Positions 24,788-37,961 are shown, counted from the stretch's first letter. The stretch is DNA of 64,000 nucleotides from Larimichthys crocea (GCF_000972845.2 NC_040022.1:18071865-18135864); one strand, 5' to 3'. A program made the numbers and translations. The notes: a model not told the origin generated them from the letters alone.

Positions 24788-26870
24788 CGTCGTTTCCTCC
24801 TTCAGAAGCTAGGAAATGTAAGAGGCACAATGTGTGTGTGTGTGTATGTGTGCAGGGTGGTTTGTGTCCAGTATAACCAGAAAGAAAAAAAAGACCAATG
24901 CTTGAAGTTTAGCTGAATATGTAAATGAGTTTAAGTAGAGGCCAAAGGTGAGCAGGTGTGTGGTTTGCAGGCAGAGAATGAAAATGGGCGAAGTGGCACT
25001 TTGTAGTGATGGTGAAGTTGGGTGGAGACGGTTGGGTTTCACCCAGTGGGCGATACGGCTGCATGGGTTGGGCTATTTTTTTGTTGAAAGGTGTGGACAC
25101 AGCGGTGATAGGAACACCTGGCACCTAAATGAAGACTGACTGTTTAAATGTAAATATGGGAAACTGAATCACCGACTGCACAGAGACCGCCAACAACCAT
25201 TGGTATATGAGTGATTAAATGATGCAGAAATTTGCCTTATCAACACATGTCTGATGTACGGGGCCAGCAGAAATGAAAGAAGACAAACACAGAAGAAAAT
25301 TATACACTTTACAAGAGGACATTCTTAATTACAACAAAAAAAATCAAATCAGGCCTCAAAAATTAGGTAACCAACACCTGTTTTTTTTTTTGTTTTTTTT
25401 TTACATCCAGAGGGAGGTCAAAGGTCAAACTCAGCTACAGAGCTGCATCCCTAAACCTTTGGATTAACAAAGATTTGATGTTTTGCTCAAGGACATTTCA
25501 GCAAGATCAAATCTCAACACCATGTGGACTTTAAACCTGCCACTTAATCCTAAGAACTTTCTCTTCCCCTGGGCTGCCCAGGGTGTCAAGTGAAAAGCCT
25601 CTGACTGGTGGCCAAAGGTTTAAGATGCTGACTGCGTAATTACAACCAGATTCATGTCCAGTCAAGGACATTTGTTGCATTTCTAAAGGTAAAAATACCC
25701 GCTGACCCAATTATACTGCCATAGCATCAGTGGCCGGGTCTTTCCTGTAAATTTGATAATGCCGCACACTGAGACTGAAACTCAACGGTTTCAATGAGAT
25801 GACTTATTCCCTCTTACTAACTGTCAAACAAACAGTACCTCATATGATTCCCATGATTCAACTTTTGAGCTTATCACTTTGTCAACAACTGGGCAGTAGA
25901 GAAGTTTCTATCCATCTCTTATCATGAGCCAGGCTTGTTCTAGTTCCTGCTCACACACTCACGTACAAAGAACACAACTCATACAGTAGTCGCCAGAAAA
26001 GATGTGACTAGAAAATTTAATGTTTTTTGTCAGTTCAACAGACTTGTGTTTCTTCCATTCTTTGCATTATATGTGCTAGTCTTCTGTCTTTGTTGTGCAC
26101 CTTATCTGGAGATTAAAAGTCAGCTTTAAATAAGAGTCATGAACAGGTGCTGCTTAACTGATGTCTGACATAAAATGACATTTAACCAAAACATTTAGAA
26201 ATAACACATTGATAATATTTAAAAATGCAAGAAAAGGTGAACAGCAACTGACTGATTATTCCAAACTGATTGCTTATAGTCAAATGTTTAGACCTTTTTT
26301 ACAGAATTACTTTGAAAACAACTCACACCAAATGAAGAAAAAAAAAGTGAAATTATAAGACATTTTATGGAGACATTTATCATTTTTCAAATAAGAAACA
26401 GGTCCATACTGAATAAAGTGAGGTAAATGAAGTGCAAAAATTAATTCAAACTTGGACTTAATCCCCTTTTTGGTAAATAAACAGACATAAAAATCATTTG
26501 GCTCCTGCAGGCTTCCTCATATTCACAATTCATTTTGGTTATGGCCTCCTAAATTTTGTTTTTAACTGTTTCGAATTTGTGTTTTTTGTCAAAAAGTAAC
26601 AAAATAGTATCTTCACATTACGCCTCAATTATTTACTCTGCATTTACATTGAATAGCGAGTAATACGGGGACTTGTGGTTCGTTTTGGAGCTCAGTAACA
26701 GGCTGAGTTAACGGCAATTTGTGGCATTTTAATATCTGCGGAGACACTCGCCTGTGATTTTCGTTTTTTTCGGTATTGTAGCTTAGTTCTTATTCTTTTG
26801 TGATATTACATGTGAACGTCCTGTGCGCAAACTTTTCCCGTGTCTGTCACACACTGGAGCTCGCTGAAGT
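24788..26870. other. Non-coding between cldn18 and sox14
   Basis: It contains the cldn18 promoter and 5' UTR (a GT run near 24830-24850 lies close to the start codon) and the sox14 3' UTR. The rest is AT-rich and featureless by eye. No exon was recognised. Confidence 0.4.
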
Positions 26871-27575
26871 TTACGAGTCCATGCCGCTCTTGGCCATCCC
26901 TCCAGGGAAGAGGATATAGGCCACCTGAGGCTGTAAACTGGCAGCAGACCAGGCGCTACAGTTACACGGAACCACGTACCCCGGGCTAGAGGGTGACGGG
27001 TGGGTGTGGGTGTGCTGTCCGTGGCAAGCCAGACCCCCAAACCCTCCAGTCTGGTATCCAAACGTGTGCGCGCTGAAGGGCAGAGCGCCGGCGGCTAGAG
27101 TGTGCGGTATGTCCGTCATCCGCTGGACAGCGCCGGTGCTGAACTGCGCCACGGGCTCCAGGAGCGAGAAAGAGGTGGAGGAGGAGGAGGCGGGAGCGAA
27201 GAGAGCTCTGGTTTTATCCCCGGGGACAAGAAAGGAGTCCATGGAAAATCCCTTCAAATGCTCCGCCGCGTCCCCGAGTAAAGACGGCAGCGGGAAAAGG
27301 AAACGGTCCCTCTTCAGGAGAGTCTTGGGTTTCCGCCGGGGTCTGTACTTGTAGTCCGGATGCTCCTTCATGTGCTGAGCCCGCAGCCTCTTGGCCTCGT
27401 CGATGTACGGACGTTTCTCGGAGTCGGAGAGCAGTTTCCACTCCGCGCCGAGTCTCTTGCTGATTTCAGAGTTGTGCATCTTTGGGTTTTCCTGGGCCAT
27501 TTTCCTCCTCTGGCCTCTGGACCACACCATGAACGCATTCATGGGTCTTTTGATGTGATCTAAAGGTTTTGCCAT
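26871..27575 (-). CDS. sox14: Transcription factor Sox14
   Basis: A single intronless frame of 234 residues, as for all SoxB genes. The start [15 protein letters not shown] (ATG at 27573-27575) matches the family. An in-frame ATG ten codons upstream would add an atypical leader and was rejected. The HMG box (about residues 8-76) has [20 protein letters not shown] and [19 protein letters not shown], and the basic RPRRKPK follows. [20 protein letters not shown] and [12 protein letters not shown] identify Sox14 rather than Sox21. It is a nuclear SoxB2 repressor of SoxB1 targets in interneuron specification. The protein stops at GMDS, whereas vertebrate Sox14 continues for about nine more residues; the codon aligned with that tyrosine is TAA (26871-26873). 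cldn18 is the downstream neighbour. Confidence 0.95.
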   Translation of the reverse strand: MAKPLDHIKRPMNAFMVWSRGQRRKMAQENPKMHNSEISKRLGAEWKLLSDSEKRPYIDEAKRLRAQHMKEHPDYKYRPRRKPKTLLKRDRFLFPLPSLLGDAAEHLKGFSMDSFLVPGDKTRALFAPASSSSTSFSLLEPVAQFSTGAVQRMTDIPHTLAAGALPFSAHTFGYQTGGFGGLACHGQHTHTHPSPSSPGYVVPCNCSAWSAASLQPQVAYILFPGGMAKSGMDS

Positions 27576-30500
27576 ATCAGAAAGTGACACATTAATTAAA
27601 AACACAGCCGGTCCTACTTTAAATTAAGCCAACCTCTCCATGAAGCGCATGCTCCTCTCGTGCGTAAAAGTGGTGAAGAAGTGTCAAAGACTTGTATAAA
27701 TGTTTTCTTTCTCTCTCTCTCTCTGGTGAGGAAAACACTGGAAACCGTAATTCCAAATTGACTGAAGCGTTTGAACAAAGTGGAGTGGAAAAGCACATAA
27801 AGCGCAAAGCCTGGACGCATGAATGGGAGTCACACAGGACCAAGTTGGAAGCTTGTTATGGATGATGCTGGGCATGTCAGCCACTCATCAACACAACACT
27901 GTCACGGCGGGCCAAGCCAATAGGAATGAGAGAGAGCACTGTAATCCCTTCACAAAAGTGACTGTACAACATTTGTCAGGGACTCCCTCCTTCTCCCTCT
28001 CCAACAGTTTAGACCGAGACAAGTGCAGGCAGGCAGGAAACCAGCGAAGAAAGCATTTACTGCGAAACACGAGCATAAAACTAGAAATTAGGAGGTCTTG
28101 TGAGAGATAGAAGTGCACCGCATCTCCCCACTGCCTTATAATGACCAGTATGGCTCATTTGCTCAACTGTAAATCTCTTTCAGAAGATCTGAGTGGAATT
28201 TGCTGAATATTTGTGAGTCTGTGTGTAGCCAGAATTTTAGAAATACTAGGGCCCTCCAAAGACTGTTAATTATATTTTCTGCAAGTATAAATTATTTGAA
28301 AAACAACATGAAACTAAAATACATAGTTCTTTCTAATAACTTACAAGGAAATTATTAAGATATTTCAGACCTACAGAATAAAATGTTGCTCCAAATATAA
28401 CCGCTTACCAAGTTATCTGGGAGTCTTTGTGGAATCGGTCTAAAAAATGTCTCATAAAAACAGCTAAAACTTCCAAAATGGGCCCAAAAAACAGAAGACA
28501 TGACCCTTTATAAAACAGACTCAAAGGAAACAGGCCACAGGTCAGTGGGAGGTGATTGTACTCTCTAAACGTGCCTCCATCTTTCTTGCATTCTCATTAT
28601 TTACTCTTACTTTTTAAAACTTAAACCTGACACCATTACTCATTTAAATTCTTACCCATGATGGCATGCAGGTTTTCTTATACATCAATATGTGTGCGGG
28701 CGGCTCACCTCTGCCTCCTCCATACTCTGCAAAATCAATATTAATCACGGCCATAATTCACTGGCCCTGGGTGACTCCATTGGTTGTTACAGTTTTCATA
28801 ATTACTATACCTTATCTGATCAAATATATGCTTTAGCTGCCCCGTCTGTTATTGAAATGACATTGACAGAGAATCGTCTGAGAAATATCTTAACTATAAA
28901 TTATATACAGCATACTTTATGTGTACACTGCTGCTCAGAAGGTGCTTATAGGTAACAATAGGGGATTACTGTATGTATGTACTCAGGAAGCTCATTTTAC
29001 AAGGAAGGAATTCAAAACGTTTTTTCTGGGTGTGTAAGTGAAAGCTTCCACGCCGCCTCAAAGGCACCAAAAATGTCTTCTGCGAAAAGGATTATTACCA
29101 TGACAGAAGGATGATGTGTTTCTGCTTAGACAGACCTGCGGCGGTTAGTTGGAGCTCTGGGTTTAGGTTTTGGTAGATAAACTTAGATATCCAGGTACCA
29201 GCAAGGAGGAGGCCTTTATTCCATTTACCTCCTGCAATCAAAGGCACTGCAGGCCACTTGAAAAGGCAAAATAAAATGGACATAAAAGATCCAGTGGTGG
29301 CACACGGTGCCGGTGGTGGAGATGATAAGACGTTTCCATAGAGTGTTTTTCTCTGGGTTTCGTGTGCAGCAGACGGACTGGAGGGATAAAGTGATTGGCA
29401 GCAGGGGTCAGACAGTTGATCTGTCTCCTCATGGCTGTGCTGTTATCTACTGTGCTGTGGGTTCAGGCCTCGCACGCAGGAGGCAACCACTGCCACACAA
29501 AGACAATGATTACTTCCACAGAGGAAACATGTTTTGGAGAGTCTTCAGAGGTGTTGTCTGAGAACAACAACATGAGAATATCTGAAGGGCAGCACGGAGA
29601 AATCTGTTTCTTGCAAACTGTTACTATCGTTTGCCAAGATTTATTTTTATTCTTTCAGCTGTTTCAGTTCATGGAGTGTGTGTTTTTGTGTACTTGTGTT
29701 GGTGTTACTTCTAAGAAAGGGCAGCATTTCAACTCTGAAGAGATGAGGAGGGGGGGAAAAAATGGGTAATAAGAAAAACTGCCAGCAGCACAAAATGGCT
29801 GTCGTAATCCGGTTATCCCCTGGGCTCTAAAGATACTGGTGCTCTCCTTAGGAGTCTATCTTTTCTTCTTATGTCAAAACTGTCCTCCATGCACTCAGGT
29901 GGATTAAGGAGTCACACTGTAGAAAGAAATTGACAGGTACAGAAAGACCTGGGGGTGAAAAGGAAATGAAAGACGACATAGAGAGGCAGGACAGGGCGCT
30001 CGGGCCGGGGGAGTGTGCCAACGTCTGACAAGAAAAGAAGTCAACCCCATGCTGGAGAAAAAAACGCTGATGTTTCCTACTAATTTACTGTATTGATTAA
30101 CTGAATAATTATTGGCAAACCTGATTAAGTGTTTTGTATCTTGTGAGATGGCTCTTCTGTGTTTGACAGCTGTATTGTTCACTGATGCTGCTGCATTATC
30201 TCACTTAGGTTATAATGGGTTTAATGGCAGCTCATCAGCAGGGTCCAGTATTAAAAGTCACTTAGAGCAGATTACATTCTGAATTATATATAGATTATAA
30301 TGCATTTCATCTTCCATTGTTGAAAGAGACCCGAACAAAAGGCCACTGTAAGTACAGACGGAGAGGCTGCTGCAGGACATTTCATTTTTGACAGCTGATC
30401 GGATTCATTTTGATAATCACTTAATTGGATTTATTTTGGGCACAGATGCCAAACATTACCTGGTTCCTGCTTTTTAATTGTAATTCATTTAATTTAAATG

Positions 30501-33391
30501 AATGTAATACTGCTTTCCTGTGTTTTATGCGGTCGTAAACTGGATGTTCATAGGTTTTGAAAAATGATACTATGAAGATGTCACCTAGGGATTTAATAAA
30601 TTGTGATTTCTCCATTTTTAACTAATAAATTACTTAATTGAAACAATAACCAATAGATTAAGATTACAGATTGTAGTTGTTCTTGGATTCTAAAAAAATT
30701 GATGAAGAACAAATTAATAAAATAAATGTAAATATTGGTCTATTCTGGCAGATTTCCTACCTATAAACTATAACCAGAGCCATCACTTGTCCTATAATAC
30801 TCACAGTCAAACAGAGAGCGGCGAGTGGGAAAAATTAATGAATTATTGACACACAAATTTAAGTTTCCAGACTCTCCTCTCTGACAGATGATATCTTGAG
30901 ACAGACTTGGTGAGATAAAGGCTGAGGTCTCAAGTTTAAACCCTGTTGATCAGTTTGTTGTGTTTTGCCACACGTCACGGTAAACCTGATGTCAGAATTT
31001 TCTCAGTATGTATGCACACTTTTATTTCTACACCGTATGTATACTGGAGTTTTACTGGTGAATGGGTTTCCATTTGATTATGTGGAAAGTTTAGATGCAC
31101 TCTTACTTCAATTTTTGTCATTTCAGCTCCTGTTAAATACACTGAAATCCAACTACATTCAAGTCTAACAAGAGTTTCTGACACTTCTGAGCAGTCCATT
31201 AGGAAACATTTCAGGGGGAAAATCCACTAGATTTTCAGTACTCTGGGGGGGATTTCACTAAGTCTTGTGCTTATTCTCATGATACTTAGGAAAAGTAAAG
31301 CGGTTTTAATAGCTTTCCCCCTGACACATTGATGGTGGAATATGCTTTCGCTCACTAGCAGATAACTTCAATCCCCAGAGGTTGCGAGAGACAGATCTGC
31401 CCGTCTCCGCCTGCCAGTACACTTTTCTAAGGCCCCATCTAAACTAAATTATTACACTTCCTCCAACATCTGAGGATAAACCTGAGGGCCACATTACTGT
31501 GGGAGCCCCTATCAGCCAGCTTGTAATACAGCCGAGTCAGCAGTCAATGAGATACATTTGCAACCAGGCATTTGTCAGAGACTCAGTGCCACCGCGGCAG
31601 GAGATTTAAAATGTCCTGCAGTAAATTAAGTGCTGCTTGAAAAGTGAAAGGTTGCCGGCTAAGCAGGCGGCTGCTTACTTTAAATGACAGACTGGTTAAG
31701 AGGGTGATGATGGTGTGGTGATGACGGGGGGAGGAAACTGAACCATGGGTGAGACTTTATTTTGGGGTCATGGCTGCAATGCATTTTACATGTTGGAAAT
31801 GATATTTTATCTCTGAATTCATGACTCTGACGTTTTGATTTAACATGATCTGTACACATTAGAAGAGATATACACTGAACACTGAATTGTCTCTTTTACT
31901 GTCTGTGGTATTTATAAAGCGTACAAGTGAAGCTCAGAAGAGAATGAGCCACTTACAAGAAGCAGAGAAACTCTCGTCCAGATTACTGTGGAGAAGTGAT
32001 TTGCTGTGATTCTGTGAGACACACAGAAAAATCTGATAGTACCTTTAGGTACAAAGCGGATTATTTAAAGTTTGTTTGATGTATATTTTCGGTTTTCTTT
32101 GCTCTTTAAAGTGTGTAATAAAAACATATTGGGCTGATAACAAACTGTGCCTCGTCTGCAGTTATACATTTTAATACTTTTTTTTTTAGCTGGAATACCC
32201 TGATTTTTTTTTAAACATGTGCTAACAACCTGAAACCTTTTTATGTACTGTTACATGTGTATGCGTTATAGTATATTAATATTACTTTTATTCAAAAACA
32301 TTATCACATAAAAATGATGTAATTCTGACAAAGATAAAATAAAAGCAGAATATGTTGTCTATTCATATTTTTTACCAGTTTTCAGTTGATTTTATAAAAT
32401 GAAATGTGGCTGACAGGAAAGTGGAAATAACACAAGACGTGAAAAGAAGAGCAAAAACACTGGTACAGTTTTTTTACTTTCTGTATTTTTTCCTCTCTGA
32501 GGAACGAGATTACATCATCCATTAAAATACTGTCAATTATCTTCAACTTACACTCTTTGCCAAGGTAACAGGACGGCTACAGTAAAGAGGCACTTAAAAT
32601 AATATAAAAACTCACACACTTCATATGAATCCACTCTACAAATGACAGCCTCTAAGAGGCTTATGGCTATAAAGGCTCCTGAGGTGATGATATGCTTGCT
32701 GTAACAGAAAGGGAAAGGGACTGGTATTTACCGAGATATCTCCTGGACCATCCTGAGCCGGACCGGAGGAGGGAGGGGAGCAGTGATGTTGTCACAACAG
32801 CAAGCACAGATAAACCCCAACTGGGTGAAGACAGAAAGGCATTAAGTGAGCATATGACTGCCCTCCTGCTCAGAATAAAAGTATGGGCTGGTGATTTAGA
32901 CCTAGAACATATGACTGTGTTCATTTGTAAACACGTTTTACTTATTACACAGGTGATGAAGGCGGCCTCAGACCCACAGAAACTGCGCATGTAATATTTA
33001 TTATTTTTTTGACACATAAATACTTAATTAACAAATATACAGCTAAAATGTATAATACGGAAGCCCTAATCGGTCATGTATTTAGTTGGCTGTCAGTTAC
33101 AGTAGCTCCGTGTTTTTAGGACTTTTTGTACTTTTTTCGACACCACGCGTGATGCATCGGTGACCCGATCAAATAAAGCCAGCCCGGCCCTTTTGTTTTC
33201 TGTCTGTAGTGTAGTACTGCCAAAAGACCACAAGGTAGCAGTATAACAATTTTTGGACGGCACTTTGCCCATATTAGCGGTCACGTCTTTAAGTCTATTT
33301 TCCAACCAAACAAAAGTAAACATACTACATATGTGCATGAAAAAAGCGTTCCTTATAATAGGAAGAATACTAGATATAACTAAAAACAATT
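27576..33391. other. Gene-poor region upstream of sox14
   Basis: The proximal part (27576-27850, with a CT run near 27710) is probably the sox14 5' UTR and promoter. The remaining 5 kb is AT-rich with no confident exon. Regulatory elements for sox14 would be expected here but cannot be shown from one sequence. A frame at 29431-29769 with a signal-peptide-like start is mentioned under findings. Confidence 0.35.
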
Positions 33392-33463
33392 GGGCTCGTC
33401 CGGGATTTGAACCCGGGACCTCTCGCACCCAAAGCGAGAATCATACCCCTAGACCAACGAGCC
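33392..33463 (-). tRNA. tRNA-Pro (UGG)
   Basis: A 72-nt cloverleaf on the minus strand. The acceptor stem pairs GGCTCGT with ACGAGCC, discriminator C. The anticodon arm is CTCGC-TTTGGGT-GCGAG with anticodon TGG (33429-33431), and the T arm contains GGTTCAAATCC. A TTTTT Pol III terminator follows on the minus strand (33382-33386). There is no intron and all stems pair, so it is probably functional. It decodes CCA/CCG-type proline codons. Confidence 0.95.
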
Positions 33464-34599
33464 ACATGCAAAGATATCAGGAGGCACTGTTTAAATAGTT
33501 ACAAAAGCTCTCTGTGATTGTCATTGTACTTATCATGTACATGTCATTTGTGAACTCATTAAAACTGTGCAGTAATTTCAAAACATTAGCCAGTCTTGTC
33601 AGGACTAAAGCTGTTAACAGTTAACATCTCTATAAAGCTATAAATGCTTATATAATAGTTAAAATATCTTAAACTGTTAATCTGATAAAGGTTTAAACAT
33701 TTTTGGGTTATTTTAATTAGGTTTCATGTACAGCACATCTTGGTGCAGCTCTCAAGTGTAAGTCCTATATAATGAACTTTATTATTATGAACATGTGCGG
33801 ATGTGTTTTACTGGTGCATATGGACTGAAACAAAGAGTATTTCAGTGGGTACACGTGGACACGTGGACATTGATAATGGTTGTGATGGTAACCAGTGAAG
33901 AGAATGGATCTAGAATGGAATATTATGATGAGGACTCCAAAGTGGAACGGTCATACAGAACATTAAGACAGTGAGAGTCAGATGAACTCAGTCAGATGAA
34001 CTCACAACTGAAGGAAAGGTGAAATATCCAAACCTGAAGAACGAGAGCGAACTGAACCATCAGTGAACACTAAAGCCAGTAAGGTAAGTTAAACTGCTAG
34101 CTCTTCAGTTAATATGAATTATCATACTTTTACATGCAGTAGCAGATAAATCCCTCAAAGTTCAGGTCAGCTGGGAACCTTTTGACTCTCAGATAACACA
34201 CAGTCAGTGAAATTAGTAACACCACAATATTTAATGTAAATTCAACATTGTGCTTAGCTAAAAGTGCAGAAGTATTATCAGCAAAATGCTTGTAAAGTAT
34301 TAAATGTGTGCTCACTGTAAGTACACAACCTAAATAAATGTACACTACTTATTACAGTTACAGTTTAATATATTGTTGAGTAATTAGATCCACAACAAAG
34401 CAGCACAATGTCTGAAGTGATTATTATTTAGCTTTTAAAATTCATATCTGCAATGCAACTAGTGACTATAGTTGTCAAATAAATGTAGTGAACTGAGACA
34501 TGCAATATATTCCTAAATTAATATTAAAATTATATATAATATATGATGTTATCCCCATAAGAGTGTCCCAAAAGCAGCTTTCTATAATTGTGTGTGGCA
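33464..34599. other. Non-coding AT-rich spacer
   Basis: Nothing recognised. Possible further 5' exons of the adjacent myosin relic were looked for and not found. Confidence 0.4.
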
Positions 34600-35776
34600 G
34601 GATATCAGTGACGAGCTGGAAGACCTAATAATTGCTCCCTGAGAGATGAAGAAGAACCTGATGGTCACAGTGCAAGGACCTGCAGCACCGTCTGGATGAG
34701 GCTGAGAACCTCGCCACTGAAGGGTGGCAAGAAGCAGCTCCAGAAACTGGAGTCCAGGGTTTGACCTGCATGTAGTATAATGCTTTGTTTTGGAATGTAC
34801 ATTCAGATGGTAATGAGTCGAATAAATTCACATGCATTTCTTGTTTTGTATCACTCACTAAAATTATTTCAAAATCTTGGTTAATTAATAATTATTTTCA
34901 TCACATTAAGTCAGGTGCGTGAGCTGGAGGCTGAAGTTGAGGCTGAGCAAAGACGTGGAGCTGATGCGTTTAAAAGGAGTGCGCAAATATGAGAGGAGAG
35001 TGAAGGAGTGACCTACCAGGTAAACTAATTTCAGTAATAAACAGTACTTTGACATCTCTATTCTCTGTTACTTAAATCTTTCATCTGCGTAGGACTGAGA
35101 GGACAAGAAATGTGACCAGACTTAGTCGGGTGGACAAGCTGCGCTTAAAGTCAGGCTACAGAGACAGTCTGAGGAGGCTGTAAGTCAACATTTATATTAC
35201 CATCGTTAATTGAATAATAAATGCTATCATTACTAACTTAACAAAGTCTTTAAAAATTCCAAATCCCGTACAGGAAGAGCAGGCCAACACCCACATGTCC
35301 AGGCTGAGAAAGGTTCAGCATGAGCTGGAGGAAGCTCAGGAGCGCGCTGACATTGCTGAGTCCCAGGTCAACAAGATGAGAGCTAAGAGCCGCGATGCTG
35401 GCAAGGTAATTAATGTGAATCATTACTGTGATCATATTTTACAGAAATGTACTGGTTTAAGATAATTCATGACCTAAATCTATTCTTTATACCATTATTT
35501 ATTTACTTTACATACTGTAGAGAGTGTAGAGACTAATGACAATAACTTGCATAACCACATTAGATAGAAAGTCTAAATATTGGCAATAAATGCTGAATAA
35601 TATTTACTATTATATCATAAACATTGATTATTAATGTTTTTATTTTCTTTTTTTCCAGTCTGAGAAGGCTGAATAAGAGACAACACCCTTTTGGAGCCTT
35701 TTGACAGAGTGCATAAAATATGAACTAACTGTTGAATTGTCTCCTAAATGTCAATAAACTCTATCTTCACAACTGA
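34600..35776 (+). pseudogene. Skeletal myosin heavy chain, 3'-end relic
   Basis: Five exon-like blocks with GT/AG borders match the end of the muscle myosin rod (light meromyosin coiled coil). Around 34640-34758 is ERMKKNL..DLQHRLDEAENLA..KGGKKQLQKLESR. At 34915-35019 is VRELEAEVEAEQRRGADA then KYERRVKE. At 35093-35179 is a broken TEEDKKNVTRL-type block. At 35274-35405 is an intact [20 protein letters not shown] and on to SRDAGK. At 35659-35676 is SEKAE-stop. AATAAA is at 35753-35758. Frameshifts include extra bases in GTGCAAGGACCTG, GCCACTGAAG and TTTAAAAGG, and a lost base in GAGTGACCTACC. The motor, neck and most of the rod are missing. Introns are kept, so it is a decayed duplicate rather than a retrocopy. 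It is probably from a fast-muscle MYH array. Confidence 0.9.
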
Positions 35777-36927
35777 ATAATATTTACTCTGTTTTATTTA
35801 TTCTCTAGTTAGTTATTCTGCAGTTAGGGGAAGCTGCATCAGTTTATTTGTCTGAGACGTGTGGTTGCTTGGCAGTAGGCTGCTTATCTGGTTAGCTGGG
35901 TGGGGATCTGTTACCCCTCAAGAATAATATTTTAGTTCCCTTGGAAAATCATGATTCACATCCATGGGGCAAGGTCCAGTCAAGTCTTGAAAGCACTTCT
36001 GCTTATTGCAGGCTACAGCATCATAATATATAACCTCAGGCAATACATAAGCCATTACCCAATAATTTCCCATTCTTTGTTAATCATGTTGTATAAACAT
36101 CTAAAACTACATCACATGGAATTAAATATTTTATTTATGGATAGAGAAATTTTAGACCTGGGATATCATCATGTACAACAGGACAGTAGTTCTACCTGTA
36201 CATAAGCAAAAACTTAATATACTTTTCCAATTAGGTTAAAGTTGGTTGACTTTGGTCACTTTCTCACCATCAATGAAGTATCACAGAAACAATAATTAAG
36301 ATAAAGCAGTTGACATGTTTAATCCAAAATGTCAAAATGTTACAGACTGACTTTTATTTCAAAGAGTATCACAATAAGAGCACATGCTTTATCTGTTAAT
36401 CAATCCCAGATATCCCACATCACTCCCAGCTCGTATCCAGTACTTAAATAGGAAAACAAAGTAAATACAAGTGAACGCTTCTATTCAGGATATATAGATG
36501 AAACAGAAAGAGTATAGATGAAATGGAAGGAAGCTCATTTCTCGTGTTGTGATTGTCTTAGTTGCTTTTGACAGTTACGCCTAAAGCTATGGCGGTGTCA
36601 TTATTATCTATTAACGATTCATTAGTTATCAGGTCGCTCCTGTTTCATTTCTCACTCATTCCTTAGTAACTACTCACAATTTTTAATGATGATGTTCTCT
36701 TTAGTTCTTTCATCTGCTTTTTCTTAAAAGTTCAGTCACCACAAGCTCGTTTTTTACTTACTTTTCAAGGTGAACTTGACACGGCCTGGCTCAGAGATAT
36801 AGCAAAAATCTTTTGGCTTCGCTTTGGCCCAAATCTGGCTTGTCATTTTGGCAAGGTTATGGGTGGATGTCTGGGCCATAAATGGCCCAAATTAGGAAAG
36901 CCAAAATCATACCATCATATCATTGTG

Positions 36928-37011
36928 GACTTCCAAAATATAGCCATAAATGTCCCAGAAGAGCCCCAAGACTTCCAAAATATAGCCATAAATGTCCCAG
37001 AAGAGCCCCAA
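36928..37011. repeat. 42-bp tandem duplication
   Basis: Two essentially identical 42-bp units starting GACTTCCAAAATATAGCC, at 36928 and 36970. Confidence 0.9.
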
Positions 37012-37175
37012 ATCCCCACAACCCAGCCAAAAAGTAGCCTAATCTGACCCAAAGATTGGCCATAATGCCAAAAGCTACATTAAAAAAGTAAAATTAAATT
37101 TTCAAATATGACATTTATAAACATTTTATAGAACATATCGTAGAACATATAACGTAAAGGCCTTCAATATTCAGC

Positions 37176-37252
37176 CCTGGCTTAGTCCTGGCTGGGTCCT
37201 GGCTTGGTCTTGGCTGAGTCCTAGCTGGGTCCTGGCTGGGTCCTGGCTTGCT
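37176..37252. repeat. 11-bp minisatellite, seven units
   Basis: Seven diverged copies of CCTGGCTGGGT in tandem. Confidence 0.85.
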
Positions 37253-37921
37253 GGCGCTTCCTCCTCCCGCCGTTTCTGTCCCCTGCCCAGTAAAACCATC
37301 TCCTTATTGCTTTTGCAATATCATTATCAGTGGCTGAGGAGCAGTCGGGATTTCTTCTCACAGCATCTAAAAGTGACAGCATATACACAAAGACAAAACA
37401 GACAGACTTACTAAATCTAGTATAACCTCGGAATGCTTCATTAAAGAGGAACTATGTAAGTCTGGTCTCTTCTCCTCTGTTTTGCTAACTCTAGTCCTGG
37501 CCATGTGTACAATGAAGCCAGTGAGAAATCAATCAATAGAGCAGTAGATAACGTTATATATCATATACAATGGTACGACGTGTATATTTGTGTTGTTTAA
37601 TCTGACCCTAACCCAAGAGATAATGGGTTACGGGGCACAGAGAAGAAAGCTGACAGCCCCGATCTTGCGCGTTTGGTCTTCAGTCAAGAGAGGCAATAAG
37701 TGACACACGTGGAAGGCAGAGAGCCTTAGTTAAGCCACAAATCTATACATAATACATAGTTCCTCTTAAAAAGCTTTAATATAGTTATAAAACTTACCCA
37801 CTACCACCGCTTTAAGCTGAAGCCTTTCAAATGCCAGCTTCCCATTTAGACCACACCAGGTTACTTTTCGAGCCAGATCATTTGACATGGCTGGTTTGAG
37901 GATGCTCCAAACTGTCTCTTT

Positions 37922-37961
37922 NNNNNNNNNNNNNNNNNNNNNNNNNNNNNNNNNNNNNNNN
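37922..37961. other. Assembly gap (40 N)
   Basis: Forty N bases; true size unknown. The open frame immediately to the right suggests that exonic sequence is missing. Confidence 0.99.

Larger units (their letters stand above)
35777..37921. other. Non-coding region with short tandem repeats
   Basis: No gene recognised. It contains a 42-bp tandem duplication and an 11-bp minisatellite (listed separately). Around 36785-36900 GGCCCAAATCTGGC and GGCCATAAATGGCCC motifs suggest a dispersed repeat, but ends could not be defined. It runs into the assembly gap. Confidence 0.4.

Noticed and set aside
27573..27605. Upstream in-frame ATG for sox14 adding [10 protein letters not shown]
   Set aside because: Vertebrate Sox14 begins MSKP/MAKP; the extra leader has no family support.
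32692..32994. Plus-strand ORF of 100 codons near the tRNA
   Set aside because: No recognisable domain, no splice signals in phase, and AT-rich surroundings.
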